Counted from the stretch's first letter, positions 1-9,422 are shown. The stretch: DNA of 64,000 bases from Rheinheimera faecalis (GCF_021290965.1 NZ_JAJOYT010000008.1:1-64000), one strand, 5' to 3'. Notes: generated by a model not told the origin, from the sequence alone. Made by a program: numbers and translations.

Positions 1-94
1 AATCCTGCACAACCCCTAAAATGACAATTTGATGATATCCGTGATCGTTCGCTCAGAAAAAAAGCAAAACGGGCAAAAAAGAGACTTTTCTACC

Positions 95-379
95 TTAAAC
101 AGGGATCCGTAGGCTGTTATCGACCTTTTCCGGCCCACCGATCATTTCATCGTACGCTGATTGATGCTGTAACCAGGCTTTTTTAATAGTGGCTTCGGCT
201 AAAGATTGCTTTACTTGCTCGACGCTTAAAAAACGTTGAGGTCTGCTATCTGCATCCACCAGAAAGCCAACTCTGTCATCGTAGCTAACCTGTGCCAGAT
301 AGATCCCCATTTCAACTGAATAGATCACCAACTCGCTAATCACCACGTCTTGCCGGTTTAAATGTTCAAGTCTGTGCAT
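95..379 (-). CDS. small DUF6482-like protein
   Basis: A 94-residue soluble protein with no signal peptide or membrane segment. It opens with a Leu-rich stretch, followed by a beta-rich core (LVIYSVEMGIYLAQV), and ends in a Gly-Pro-rich tail. The pattern (SVEMGIYLA, then a phrase like RPQRFLSVEQVKQSL) resembles the short DUF6482 proteins of marine gammaproteobacteria, whose function is unknown. The ATG at 379 has GGAGAG a few bases upstream, which supports this start. It is monocistronic, lying 118 bp downstream of the porin gene on the same strand with a terminator between them. The family assignment is from memory of the pattern; the ORF itself is well supported. Confidence 0.72.
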   Translation of the reverse strand: MHRLEHLNRQDVVISELVIYSVEMGIYLAQVSYDDRVGFLVDADSRPQRFLSVEQVKQSLAEATIKKAWLQHQSAYDEMIGGPEKVDNSLRIPV

Positions 380-451
380 AGAACGTCTCTCCGTTGAGTT
401 ACCTTATTACTCTACGAGGCGTTCTTAGTTCTGGATGTGTTCATTTCAAAA

Positions 452-477
452 TACAACTGGCGACCTAAGTCGCCAGT
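452..477 (-). terminator. porin gene terminator
   Basis: Perfect 9-bp stem ACTGGCGAC/GTCGCCAGT with a CTAA loop, lying just after the porin stop codon. On the minus strand it is followed by a short T-rich run (TTGTATTTTG). It fits an intrinsic terminator of the porin gene. Confidence 0.65.
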
Positions 478-496
478 CAGATACACAAGGTATGAA

Positions 497-1654
497 TTAG
501 AAGTCGTATTTAGCGCTGAACTGGACGCGATTTAAATCGCCTTCAGCTCCAGATAGTACTTCCCGGGTTGCATGACGCACTTCAACACCAAACATCAACT
601 TACTGGCAGCCTGATAAATCAGGTTAACCGCATAACTACTAGTGCTGTCAGTGACGGCAAGACCTGTCAGTTCGGCATCATTATCTATATCTAAAGCAGA
701 ATAAATAAAGCTCGAACGCCATTTATTATCCCAACTGTGTTTATACGCCAGCGCATAGCCCGTGGCTTGAATAGCCTCGAGCTGGCCAGTCGCATCAATT
801 ACCGCATCATTTGTTGCGTTCAGACCAATGTAACGACCAATACCTTCCCCGCTGTTTACGGTGAAACGTATATCGTCAGTGGCTGAAACATTGTACTTAC
901 CGGAAAAAGACGCCGCATAACCATTAGTTGTGTCATCCAGTGTGGCAGATTCAATAGAAAGCTGACGCGCCATCACAGCAAAAGCCAAAGAACCCCAGGA
1001 CGCAGTATGGTTGTATTTAACCACCACATCAGGAACCGAATTATCGTCAGTGACAATACGGGCACCACCCGTATTTGGCGTCACTGTCGTTTCAGGGTTC
1101 TCCAATGCGACTTGCCAACCACCATTGGTATAACGCACCTGAGCTTGTCGCACGAAAATAGCACCGTCTGTGTTACCGATAAAATCGAGGCTATCAGGTA
1201 ATGAAGCTACGTCCATAAAAGTGGACCAGGTTTGACCCATCAGCCAGTTGTCATAGGTCAAAAACGCATGGCGAATTTCAGGGCTATAACCGTTGGTGAC
1301 ACGTTCATCACCATCAGGTGTTGCCATCATGTCAAACTCAATAGTACCGTTTATCTTTTTGCCATTGTCGAGTGCTGTCGCTGTCTTAAAGAAGAAGCGT
1401 GATTGGCGGGCATGGGCATCAAAGGTAGCGGATTCACCTTCACCACCAACAGGGGTCAGGCTTGGCACATAAAAATCGCGACCAATACCTGTAGGGATCT
1501 GACCATCTGAGGTATCAGTCCACATCGTATCCAGTTTTATGTAACCACCGTAAGTCAATTCAGTATCACCAAAGGTGACTGCAGCCTGAGCCTGTCCGCA
1601 TAGTCCTGCAACGGCTAAAGCCACTAAGCTGGCAAGAGGTTTTTTCGTCAGCAT
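497..1654 (-). CDS. DcaP-like outer membrane porin
   Basis: Outer-membrane beta-barrel protein of 385 residues from the chosen ATG. An earlier in-frame start at 1672 is less likely, because AGGAGA sits directly upstream of the ATG at 1654 and that start gives a clean signal peptide (charged MLTKK, hydrophobic core, cleavage near AQA-AV). The mature part has the DcaP features: GDTELTYGGYIKLD at the start, the ARQSRFFFKT strand, a GQTWSTFMD motif around residue 150, alternating aromatic strands, and a C-terminal ..FSAKYDF ending in Phe as for BAM substrates. DcaP-type trimers admit small, often negatively charged substrates such as dicarboxylates. It is divergent from acs, so a role in carboxylate entry is plausible but inferred. 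Substrate specificity cannot be read from sequence. Confidence 0.87.
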   Translation of the reverse strand: MLTKKPLASLVALAVAGLCGQAQAAVTFGDTELTYGGYIKLDTMWTDTSDGQIPTGIGRDFYVPSLTPVGGEGESATFDAHARQSRFFFKTATALDNGKKINGTIEFDMMATPDGDERVTNGYSPEIRHAFLTYDNWLMGQTWSTFMDVASLPDSLDFIGNTDGAIFVRQAQVRYTNGGWQVALENPETTVTPNTGGARIVTDDNSVPDVVVKYNHTASWGSLAFAVMARQLSIESATLDDTTNGYAASFSGKYNVSATDDIRFTVNSGEGIGRYIGLNATNDAVIDATGQLEAIQATGYALAYKHSWDNKWRSSFIYSALDIDNDAELTGLAVTDSTSSYAVNLIYQAASKLMFGVEVRHATREVLSGAEGDLNRVQFSAKYDF

Positions 1655-1799
1655 TGTTTTCTCCTGGTCCAAGTTAAAATGTTGTTATTGTCTGTACCAC
1701 GACTCAACTTTGGTTCGCTTTTGGCAAAGCGACAATTAGCCTTTAGTCGCAGATTGTTTTTTATTCAGTGGTAACGCAGACGGCGATGGCTGGATTGGC

Positions 1800-1813
1800 T
1801 AGACTAAGGTCTA
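1800..1813. promoter_or_regulatory. palindrome upstream of acs (candidate CrbR site)
   Basis: Perfect 5+4+5 palindrome TAGACTAAGGTCTA, 104 bp before the acs ATG and about 146 bp from the porin ATG. The core GACTAAGGTC recurs as GACTAAAGTC upstream of the DUF4212/symporter pair (9411-9422). A weaker relative, TGGACTAAGCCA, lies at 1875-1886, and another short palindrome (ACCTT/AAGGT) at 1825-1838. Because CrbS/CrbR systems are known to activate acs, this is a good candidate operator. That link is inference. Confidence 0.5.
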
Positions 1814-1916
1814 ATGTTGTTAGCACCTTAAAAAAGGTAGAACAAACACAGCCATAACAGGTGGTAGTCGCTATTGGACTAAGCCATCGAGCCTACAAGA
1901 CAGGGGAAAATTAAAA

Positions 1917-3866
1917 ATGAGTCACGCCCAGCTTTATCCGGTACCAGAGCACACCAAAGCCAAAACTTTGGTGACCAACGAGCAGTATCTGGCGATGTAT
2001 GAAGAGTCAGTGAAGCAACCTGAAAAATTTTGGGCAGAGCATGGCAAACGCATCAGCTGGTTTACGCCTTTTACCAAGGTAAAAGATACCAGTTTTGATT
2101 TAGGTAATGTGCATGTGAACTGGTTTAGCGACGGCAGCTTAAACGCCAGTTATAACTGCCTGGATCGCCACTTACCAGCCAAAGCCAACCATGTGGCTTA
2201 TTATTGGGAAGGTGATGAGCCTGGCGTACAGAAAGCTGTTACTTACCAGGAGCTCTATGACGAAGTTTGTCAGTTGGCCAATGCCATGCGCACTTTAGGA
2301 GTGGGCAAAGGCGATCGTGTAACTATCTACTTACCTATGATCCCAGCAGCTGTCGTATCCTTGTTAGCCTGTGCCCGCATTGGTGCTATACACTCAGTCG
2401 TATTTGCCGGCTTTTCACCCGATGCATTAGGTAGCCGCATTCAGGATTGTGATTCCAAACTGGTGATCACCTCAGATCAGGCTGCCCGTGGCAGTCGCCT
2501 CACTTATTTAAAAGACAACACCGATCAGGCTTTAGCCCATTTGGGTGATGCGAATCCGGCTAAGCATGTCATTGTGGTCAAACATGTGGGTGAGAGTATC
2601 GATTTTCACCAAGGCCGCGATCAGTGGTATCACGAAATTCTGGCGAAAGAGCCAAAACACTGTGAACCTGAAGTGATGAATGCTGAGGATCCGCTGTTTA
2701 TCCTTTATACCTCGGGTTCAACCGGCAAACCTAAAGGTGTGCTGCATACCACAGGTGGCTATATGGTGTGGGCTTCGATGACGCACCAGTATGTGTTTGA
2801 CTATAAAGAAGGTGATATTTACTGGTGTGCCGCCGACATCGGCTGGGTCACAGGCCATACTTATATAGTCTATGGCCCGTTGGCGAATGGCGCGACCAGT
2901 ATTTTGTTTGAAGGCGTACCTACTTATCCAAGCGTAAAACGTATTGCTCAGGTGGTCGATAAATACAAAGTCAATATTTTGTATACAGCACCAACAGCAA
3001 TCCGCGCTTTAATGGCGCATGGCACTGTGGCAGTCGATGGTGCCGATTTATCCTCGCTGACTATTTTGGGCAGTGTAGGTGAACCTATTAACCCTGAAGC
3101 ATGGAACTGGTATCATCAGAGTTACGGCAAAGGCAACTGCCCTATTGTTGATACCTGGTGGCAAACAGAAACAGGCGGTATTTTAATTACGCCTTTACCT
3201 GGCGCAACAGCTTTAAAACCAGGTTCTGCCACGCGACCATTTTTTGGCGTAAAACCTGCTATCGTCACCAATGAAGGTGAACTGGTTGATGGCGTAGCCG
3301 AAGGTAACTTAGTGATCCTCGACAGTTGGCCAGGCCAAATGCGTTCTGTCTTTGGTGATCATGAACGTTTTGAACAAACTTATTTCAGCACCTATAAGGG
3401 CATGTACTTTACCGGTGATGGCGCGAAACGCGATGAAGACGGTTATTACTGGCTGACAGGTCGTGTCGATGACGTGTTAAATATCTCCGGCCACCGTTTA
3501 GGCACGGCTGAAATAGAAAGCTGTCTGGTAGCGCATGATGCGATTGCCGAAGCCGCTGTGGTGGGTTATCCGCACGATATTAAAGGTCAAGGCATCTATG
3601 TCTTTATTGCTCCTCGTGTGGGTGTAGAGCCAAGTGATGAGCTGACTAAAGCTGTGCGTGACTGGGTACGTCGTGAAATCTCCCCTATTGCTGCGCCGGA
3701 TATTATTCAGTGGACACCCAGCTTACCTAAAACCCGTTCAGGTAAAATTATGCGTCGTATTCTGCGCAAAATTGCCGCCAATGAATACGATCAATTAGGA
3801 GATATTTCTACTCTGGCGGATCCGTCCGTTGTAGAGAACTTGATCCAAAACAGATTAAACCGCTAA
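1917..3866 (+). CDS. acs: acetyl-CoA synthetase
   Basis: AMP-forming acetate:CoA ligase (acetate + ATP + CoA to acetyl-CoA + AMP + PPi), cytoplasmic. The 649-residue length matches the family. The phosphate-binding loop [11 protein letters not shown] lies near residue 263, the WWQTETGG motif near 415, the adenylate motif [23 protein letters not shown] near 500-525 and the C-terminal [12 protein letters not shown]. In that last motif Lys610 corresponds to the catalytic lysine that is acetylated in enteric Acs. ATG at 1917 follows GGGGA. It sits next to a DcaP-like porin, a CrbR-like regulator, a CrbS-like kinase and a symporter, forming an acetate uptake-and-activation neighbourhood. A palindrome upstream and a strong hairpin downstream suggest regulation at both ends. 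Confidence 0.97.
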   Translation: MSHAQLYPVPEHTKAKTLVTNEQYLAMYEESVKQPEKFWAEHGKRISWFTPFTKVKDTSFDLGNVHVNWFSDGSLNASYNCLDRHLPAKANHVAYYWEGDEPGVQKAVTYQELYDEVCQLANAMRTLGVGKGDRVTIYLPMIPAAVVSLLACARIGAIHSVVFAGFSPDALGSRIQDCDSKLVITSDQAARGSRLTYLKDNTDQALAHLGDANPAKHVIVVKHVGESIDFHQGRDQWYHEILAKEPKHCEPEVMNAEDPLFILYTSGSTGKPKGVLHTTGGYMVWASMTHQYVFDYKEGDIYWCAADIGWVTGHTYIVYGPLANGATSILFEGVPTYPSVKRIAQVVDKYKVNILYTAPTAIRALMAHGTVAVDGADLSSLTILGSVGEPINPEAWNWYHQSYGKGNCPIVDTWWQTETGGILITPLPGATALKPGSATRPFFGVKPAIVTNEGELVDGVAEGNLVILDSWPGQMRSVFGDHERFEQTYFSTYKGMYFTGDGAKRDEDGYYWLTGRVDDVLNISGHRLGTAEIESCLVAHDAIAEAAVVGYPHDIKGQGIYVFIAPRVGVEPSDELTKAVRDWVRREISPIAAPDIIQWTPSLPKTRSGKIMRRILRKIAANEYDQLGDISTLADPSVVENLIQNRLNR

Positions 3867-3919
3867 TCTGTTGACAATAAGTTGCTAATGTTTAATTAAT
3901 AGCAACAACACTTTAGCTG

Positions 3920-3954
3920 AACCCGGCCTCTGTTCGTATAACAGAGGCCGGGTT
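3920..3954 (+). promoter_or_regulatory. 15-bp hairpin abutting the crbR ribosome site
   Basis: Perfect 15-bp inverted repeat AACCCGGCCTCTGTT / AACAGAGGCCGGGTT with loop CGTAT. It has no T-run. Instead the next bases are AGGAG (3955-3959), the ribosome site of the response regulator that starts at 3965. It could be an acs 3'-end stabiliser, a weak terminator, or a structure that tunes crbR translation. A second weaker inverted repeat (GTTGCTA/TAGCAAC) lies just before it around 3880-3906. Confidence 0.6.
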
Positions 3955-3964
3955 AGGAGTTTAT

Positions 3965-4636
3965 ATGGCAAAGTTAATTGTCGCAGATGACCATCCACTA
4001 TTTCGAAACGCGCTGATCCATGCGATCAGTAATACCTTTGTGACCAAAGCCACTATAGAAACTGACAGCTTTGAGGCGACCTGTGAAGCACTGCTGGAGC
4101 ATCCTGATGCAGACTTATTGCTGCTGGATTTGCATATGCCTGGTAACTGCGGTTTTTTAGGGCTTATTCAACTGCGCAAGCAGTACCCAACACTTCCTAT
4201 AGTGGTGATTTCTGCCAGTGATGACGTGGATGTGATTAAACGTGTTATGGCGTTTGGAGCATCAGCTTTTATTCCAAAATCAGCCCATCCTGCAGAAATT
4301 GGCAAAGCCTTAAGCGCAGTGATAGATGGAGAGCTTTGGGTACCGCCAGCGATCCGCAGTCAGGTTATGAATCAACATCAACACCAGCCGGATTTAGATC
4401 TCGCCAGCAAAGTGGCAGAACTGACTCCGCAGCAATATAAAGTCTTGTTTTATTTGACTGAGGGCTGGTTAAATAAACAAATCGCTTACGACTTACATAT
4501 CTCCGAAGCGACGGTAAAAGCTCATATCACGGCGATTTTTCGCAAGCTTGGGGTCACCAACAGAACGCAGGTGGTGATCCAGGCTCAGCGTCTGCAACTC
4601 GAAGCTCCGGCTGACAAGACGCTGGTCGCACACTAA
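3965..4636 (+). CDS. crbR: LuxR-family response regulator, CrbR-like
   Basis: Two-domain NarL/LuxR-type response regulator of 223 residues. The receiver domain (1-120) has acidic residues Asp8/Asp9, the phospho-acceptor Asp55 in LLLLDLHMPG, and the conserved Lys in FIPKSAH near 106. A C-terminal LuxR helix-turn-helix (about 148-210) carries LTPQQYKVLFYLTEG, NKQIAYDL and SEATVKAHITAIFRKL. It lies directly downstream of acs and close to a symporter-fused hybrid kinase. This is the arrangement and type of the CrbS/CrbR (MxtR/ErdR) pair known to activate acs in Vibrio and Pseudomonas. The family assignment is firm. The specific CrbR name rests on context. Confidence 0.85.
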   Translation: MAKLIVADDHPLFRNALIHAISNTFVTKATIETDSFEATCEALLEHPDADLLLLDLHMPGNCGFLGLIQLRKQYPTLPIVVISASDDVDVIKRVMAFGASAFIPKSAHPAEIGKALSAVIDGELWVPPAIRSQVMNQHQHQPDLDLASKVAELTPQQYKVLFYLTEGWLNKQIAYDLHISEATVKAHITAIFRKLGVTNRTQVVIQAQRLQLEAPADKTLVAH

Positions 4637-4648
4637 GAAGAACAGCAG

Positions 4649-4664
4649 GCCTGATTACTCAGGC
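4649..4664. terminator. convergent hairpin between crbR and AI-2E gene
   Basis: GCCTGA/TCAGGC stem with a TTAC loop between two convergent genes, overlapping the stop codon of the minus-strand gene. T-rich sequence follows on both strands (TTACTATTCTTATTTT on plus), but the stem is short, so confidence is moderate. Confidence 0.45.
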
Positions 4665-5722
4665 TTACTATTCTTATTTTGGGGCTGTTGGAACTCATCG
4701 ATAAATATTTGCCAGAACACTAAAAACAGCGCTGCCACCATAGGGCCTAACACAAAACCATTAATACCCATCAAGGTAATGCCACCTAAAGTGGAAAACA
4801 ACACCAGATAATCCGGTAACTTGGTATCACGCCCTACCAGTAATGGACGCAGTATATTGTCGGCCAAACCAATCACCAAAGCACCGTAAGCCACCAAAAT
4901 AGTAGCAATCACCCAATCACCAGTGGCATACCAATACAAGGACACTGGCAACCAGACTAATGCAGCGCCCACTGCAGGCAATAAGGATAAAAATGCCATC
5001 ACCACGCCCCATAAAATAGGGGCCGGCAAACCCAGCAACCAGAAAATTAAGCCACCCAAAGCGCCCTGTACTACCGCAACTACCAGATTACCTTTAATGG
5101 TCGCCCGGGTAACCTCAGCAAACTTGGCAAAAAGTATCCGCTCACGCTGATCACCCAGAGGCAAAGCCTTGATCATTAACTCGACTAACCGCGGGCCTTC
5201 ACGCAATAAGAAAAAAGTTAAGTACAGCATCAGACATAAGCTCAGGATAAAGCCGAAGGTATTTTGTCCAATCGACAGGGCTTCTTTGGCTAATAAGCGG
5301 CTGGCCTCAACAGCACCGGATGATAATTTTTCACGTAGTCCATCGGTTTGAATACCAAAGCGGCCTAAAAACTCAGTGACAACAGGAAATGCTTGTCGTA
5401 TGGCTTCGATAAAACCGTCAGGGTTAATTTCACCCTTTTCGATTTTGTCGTAAAAAGAGATCCCTTCCTGAATAAAGGCGGCACCAATGGCAAGCACGGG
5501 CAATATCACCATCAGCACACAGAGCAGCAAAGTTAATAAAGCCGCTCTATTGGGTTTATTACCAATACGGCGCTTAATTTTGATATGGACAGGATAAAAA
5601 ATGACGGTGATGGCGCACGCCCAGAAAATACAGCCCCAAAAAGGTTCCAGCACAAAACCAAAAGCCAGGGTGACAATAATCAACATGGCTAAAAAAACCC
5701 GCTCTTCCAACTTGGCCAGCAT
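4655..5722 (-). CDS. AI-2E family transporter (PerM/YdiK type)
   Basis: Inner-membrane protein of 355 residues with about seven to eight hydrophobic segments: a pair near 10-45, one near 60-85, one near 150-175, and a C-terminal block from about 205 to 340. The central soluble loop (about 85-145) and the C-terminal motif region (LPAVGAALVWLPVSLYW, then GLADNILRPLLVGRDTKLPD) are typical of the AI-2E transporter/PerM superfamily. Some members export autoinducer-2 or act as sodium/proton antiporters, but the substrate cannot be assigned here. ATG at 5722 follows GGAGGG. It lies between the two acetate-response regulator genes on the same strand as the kinase. A functional link is not shown. Confidence 0.88.
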   Translation of the reverse strand: MLAKLEERVFLAMLIIVTLAFGFVLEPFWGCIFWACAITVIFYPVHIKIKRRIGNKPNRAALLTLLLCVLMVILPVLAIGAAFIQEGISFYDKIEKGEINPDGFIEAIRQAFPVVTEFLGRFGIQTDGLREKLSSGAVEASRLLAKEALSIGQNTFGFILSLCLMLYLTFFLLREGPRLVELMIKALPLGDQRERILFAKFAEVTRATIKGNLVVAVVQGALGGLIFWLLGLPAPILWGVVMAFLSLLPAVGAALVWLPVSLYWYATGDWVIATILVAYGALVIGLADNILRPLLVGRDTKLPDYLVLFSTLGGITLMGINGFVLGPMVAALFLVFWQIFIDEFQQPQNKNSKPE

Positions 5723-5797
5723 TCAGCCCTCCTTTGCTAACAATTTTCATATGTCAGGCATTTAACCACAGCAACGCCAAAGCAGCCAGACTATGCG

Positions 5798-8700
5798 TTA
5801 CGAACGCTGATTTTTTAAATGATTAATACCTGCCCGCAGCGCCGCAGGTTTAATGGGTTTAGCCAAAAACAATAAACCCACCGCTTTGGCGCGCTGAGCT
5901 AAATCAGGTTCAGGGGCAGCTGAGACTAAAATACCAGGCACATTACCCCAGTACTGTTGTAACTGCTGATACAACTCTAATCCATTGAGCCCCTGGCCCA
6001 ACTGATAATCCAGAATAAGCAGGTCCGGTTTGTTCATAGTCTCAGCATGCTGTAGCAGCTGCTCAGCGTACACATAACTTTTCACTTCACCCAATTGCCA
6101 TTGCTCCAGCAATATCCGAAGCGCAGCCAGGTTAGAGCTGTCATCGTCCACACAAAGGACCTGCCATTGCGGCAACGCCGAACTCTGGCTTTCCAACATT
6201 GTTTTTTGATCGTCCACAGCCTGCTCTGCTGCCAGAGGTAAATACAGACTGAACACAGTACCTTTACCAACTACAGACCGGACTTCCAGTTGGTGTCCAA
6301 GCAAACGAGCCATACGTTGTACAACAGCCAAACCTAATCCGACCCCTTGCTGACCACGGGCAGTGCTGTCAACCCGGTAAAAATCATCAAAAATACGTTT
6401 AAGCTCGTGTTCTGCCACACCAGGGCCTGTATCCCACACCTGCATCAACAACCGATTGCCTCTCTTACGACAGGAGACAAGCACCTGACCGGAAGGAGTG
6501 TATTTAATCGCATTACTTAAAATGTTTTGCAGAATACGGCGCAGGTAAGTGCCATCAGTCTGCACTTGCCAGTCGCCAAAGTGAGTGCGCAACCTGAGCT
6601 GCTTTTGTTCCGCCAGCAGTCTGAATTCATCAGATAACGGCTGGAGGATCCCACTAACCGATAACGCCTGAGTTTTAGGTTGCAAGCGGCCATCATCCAG
6701 GCGGGCAATATCCAGTAAGGTGGCAATCAACTCCTCCGTTGCTTTGAGGGAGTTATCCAATTGGTGAATAATTTTTTGCTGACTCACTTGTGGTGTCTGA
6801 TCCTGTAAAGCAGCGGTAAATAGTCTGGCGGCATTTAAAGGCTGCAAAATATCGTGACTGGCCAGCGCCAAAAAGCGGGTTTTAGACGAGTTCGCGGCTT
6901 CAGCTTCAGCTTTGGCTTGTAGCAGTTGTAACTCAGTGGTGCTGCGTCGTGCGACCTCTTCCACTAATTCCTGATTCATTTCACTGATTCTGTGGGTGCG
7001 TTCCTGCACCCGCTGTTCCAGATGTTGTTTGGCTTCAGCCAGTTGCTGCACTGCGCGCACATGTTCAGTAATATCAGTAAAACTGGTAACAAAACCACCA
7101 CCAGGAATAGGATTACCGCGCATTTCTATCACAGTGCCATCCGGTCTTACCCGTTGAAATACATGCGAGGTGCCGTTTTGCATATGATTAATACGTTTGG
7201 CGACATGCTCTTCCGGAGCACCTTCACCAAAAAGTCCACGCTCAGCATTAAAGCGCACTATATCCGCGACAGGACGACCAATTCGGATCATGCCATCAGG
7301 GTAATCAAACATTTGCAGGTACGCCTTGTTCCAGGCGACTAGTTTTAAATCACGGTCTACTACACTGACGCCCTGACTTAAGTGCTCTAATGTCGAAAAC
7401 AAAATTTTGCGGGAAAACTGGATAGCCTGGGTGGTATCGTCAAACAAGGTCACGACATCTTCAAGTTCCAGTTGCCTGCCTTCCGTTGCAGCGCTCACCA
7501 CAGCCAAGGCCGAAGCTGCGCCTATGACACCGGCAAGCTCCCGCTCAACAAAAGCGATAAGCTCTGGCCCTGCAATGCTGTCCTGTAAATCCAGATCGGG
7601 GAAGCGGCGCTGAAATTCAGCCATGGCTTCGTTACAGCGCTGCGCGCCAATAAAACGCTCCAACAGCATGGTAATATCAGTCCGACGCACCCGACCCCGT
7701 CGCGCTGGTGCCTCTTTGTGCTCTAGTGGCAAAGTGGGTTTGACAAAAGCCGCCGCTTGCAAGCGATCTTTTAAATTCACTTTGACCAGCAAGGAAAACA
7801 GCAGATAACAACTCAGATTTAGTCCCAAAGACCAGATCACGCCATGACTTAAAGTATCAAGTTGCACGCCAAAAAGTGACGTAGGCTTCAGAGCTTCAAT
7901 ACCAAATAACCCCTGTTGCAACAGAGTAGGCTCCAGAACTCCTACTGCAGCCAACTGCGGCACCATCAGACAGAAAAACCACAAGGTAAAACCAACGGCA
8001 AGGCCTGCGTAGACACCAAAAGCATTACCGTGACGCCAATACAAGCCCCCCACTACAGCAGGGGCCAGTTGAATAGCCAAGGCAAAAGCCAAAAGACCTG
8101 TTTCAGCCAGCTCGTAATTACGGGCAAACAATGCGTAGTAACCATAAGAGAGCAGCATGACCGTAATAATCATGGTGCGGCGTACCAGCAAAATCAGGCT
8201 GCTGTAGTCTTTGATGCGCTGACCATGACCAGGCCGGCGTAAAATAGTGGGCATCACCACGTCATTACTGATCATGGTACTTAACGCCAGAGTAGAGATA
8301 ATAATCATTGAAGTCGCGGCGGAAAAACCACCAATAAACACCAGCACACTTAAAGTATGCCAACCGGACTTTTCCGGGATCAGCAACACAAAACTATCCG
8401 CCAGATGCTCTTGGCCTGGAAATAAATGCATGCCAGCTAATGCTATAGGGATCACGACCAAGGTCACTAACAGCAAATAACTGCTGTACCAGCGTTTGGC
8501 ATGACGCAAATGCCGATGATCCACATTCTCAACAAAAGCCACATGAAACTGGCGTGGTAACAAAAAAATAGCACTCATCGCCAGCACTGTTTTTACAGCA
8601 AAAGACAACCAGCTGTTATGGTCTGTGCTGTATTGCAAATGACTGGCATGGTCAACAAACTGACTAACACCGATGTCTTGCGGTAACAGCAACCAATAGG

Positions 8701-9334
8701 CCATCAAAGCCAGACAGAGCAGAGCAAATAGCTTCACCACAGATTCAAAAGCTATAGCCACCATTACGCCGCGGTTTTGCTCCGTCAACTGAACTTTGCG
8801 GGTACCAAATAAAATGGCAAACACTGTCATCGCTATAGCACTGAACCAGGCCGTATCTTGCCACCAGGGCAAGGATTCATCGGACAAGTCATGCCCCAGC
8901 AATACCTGATACGAACTAGCGACAGCCTTGAGCTGCAAAGCGATATAAGGGATAACAACCACTAAGCACAGCAAGGCCGTGACCAACGCAATATTTTTGC
9001 GTTTGCCATAACGGGCACTGATAAAGTCGGTGATGGAGGCGACGTTTTGTTTTTTGGCGACATACAAAAGCTTAAATAAGAAGGGCTGAGCAAAAAGGAA
9101 TACCAAAATAGGGCCAAGATAAATAGGAATATAATCCCAGCCCTGCGTAACAGCAGTTCCTACAGCGCCATAATAAGTCCAGGAAGTGCAATACACAGCC
9201 AAAGCCAGACTATAGAGCAAGCCACCATACTTTCGTAGTAGTTGATCACCGGCATGGCGTTCGCCCCAGTTGGCAATAAAAAACAGCAAACCTACGTACA
9301 ACAAGGCCAATAAGGCCACTATCCAGGCTGACAA
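5798..9334 (-). CDS. crbS: CrbS-like hybrid kinase with SSS sensor domain
   Basis: About 1178-residue membrane sensor kinase. Residues 1 to about 500 form a sodium:solute symporter (SLC5) domain of roughly 13 membrane helices. Next come a STAC-like linker (about 510-600, with IGAQRCNEAM), a PAS domain (about 670-780) and a coiled coil. The HisKA domain has its phospho-acceptor at about His827 (LASHDILQPL), followed by the ATPase N-box ILQNILSNAIKYT. A C-terminal receiver has Asp at about 1109 (LILDYQLG). The start chosen is TTG at 9334, preceded by AAGGGGAG; an upstream ATG at 9391 would add residues ahead of the first helix. CrbS-type kinases signal acetate or carboxylate state to CrbR and control acs. 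It is divergent from a DUF4212/symporter pair across a palindrome-bearing intergenic region. Confidence 0.9.
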   Translation of the reverse strand: MSAWIVALLALLYVGLLFFIANWGERHAGDQLLRKYGGLLYSLALAVYCTSWTYYGAVGTAVTQGWDYIPIYLGPILVFLFAQPFLFKLLYVAKKQNVASITDFISARYGKRKNIALVTALLCLVVVIPYIALQLKAVASSYQVLLGHDLSDESLPWWQDTAWFSAIAMTVFAILFGTRKVQLTEQNRGVMVAIAFESVVKLFALLCLALMAYWLLLPQDIGVSQFVDHASHLQYSTDHNSWLSFAVKTVLAMSAIFLLPRQFHVAFVENVDHRHLRHAKRWYSSYLLLVTLVVIPIALAGMHLFPGQEHLADSFVLLIPEKSGWHTLSVLVFIGGFSAATSMIIISTLALSTMISNDVVMPTILRRPGHGQRIKDYSSLILLVRRTMIITVMLLSYGYYALFARNYELAETGLLAFALAIQLAPAVVGGLYWRHGNAFGVYAGLAVGFTLWFFCLMVPQLAAVGVLEPTLLQQGLFGIEALKPTSLFGVQLDTLSHGVIWSLGLNLSCYLLFSLLVKVNLKDRLQAAAFVKPTLPLEHKEAPARRGRVRRTDITMLLERFIGAQRCNEAMAEFQRRFPDLDLQDSIAGPELIAFVERELAGVIGAASALAVVSAATEGRQLELEDVVTLFDDTTQAIQFSRKILFSTLEHLSQGVSVVDRDLKLVAWNKAYLQMFDYPDGMIRIGRPVADIVRFNAERGLFGEGAPEEHVAKRINHMQNGTSHVFQRVRPDGTVIEMRGNPIPGGGFVTSFTDITEHVRAVQQLAEAKQHLEQRVQERTHRISEMNQELVEEVARRSTTELQLLQAKAEAEAANSSKTRFLALASHDILQPLNAARLFTAALQDQTPQVSQQKIIHQLDNSLKATEELIATLLDIARLDDGRLQPKTQALSVSGILQPLSDEFRLLAEQKQLRLRTHFGDWQVQTDGTYLRRILQNILSNAIKYTPSGQVLVSCRKRGNRLLMQVWDTGPGVAEHELKRIFDDFYRVDSTARGQQGVGLGLAVVQRMARLLGHQLEVRSVVGKGTVFSLYLPLAAEQAVDDQKTMLESQSSALPQWQVLCVDDDSSNLAALRILLEQWQLGEVKSYVYAEQLLQHAETMNKPDLLILDYQLGQGLNGLELYQQLQQYWGNVPGILVSAAPEPDLAQRAKAVGLLFLAKPIKPAALRAGINHLKNQRS

Positions 9335-9410
9335 AGCACACTCCCCTTTAATTTCTGACGTTACTTTTGGCAGAAAGCGCCAGAAAGTCAATGCTCTGTC
9401 GTTTCGGCTT

Positions 9411-9422
9411 CGACTAAAGTCG
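9411..9422. promoter_or_regulatory. palindrome between crbS and symporter operon
   Basis: CGACTAAAGTCG, a perfect 4+4+4 palindrome, 93 bp before the DUF4212 start and 77 bp from the chosen crbS start. The core GACTAAAGTC differs by one base from the palindrome upstream of acs (1800-1813), at a similar distance from the gene. It is a candidate operator for the CrbR-like regulator, by inference. Confidence 0.48.

Noticed and set aside
5798-9334. Calling the large minus-strand gene a plain sodium:solute symporter
   Set aside because: The symporter-like domain is only the N-terminal part and is followed by PAS, HisKA, ATPase and receiver domains, so it is a sensor kinase.
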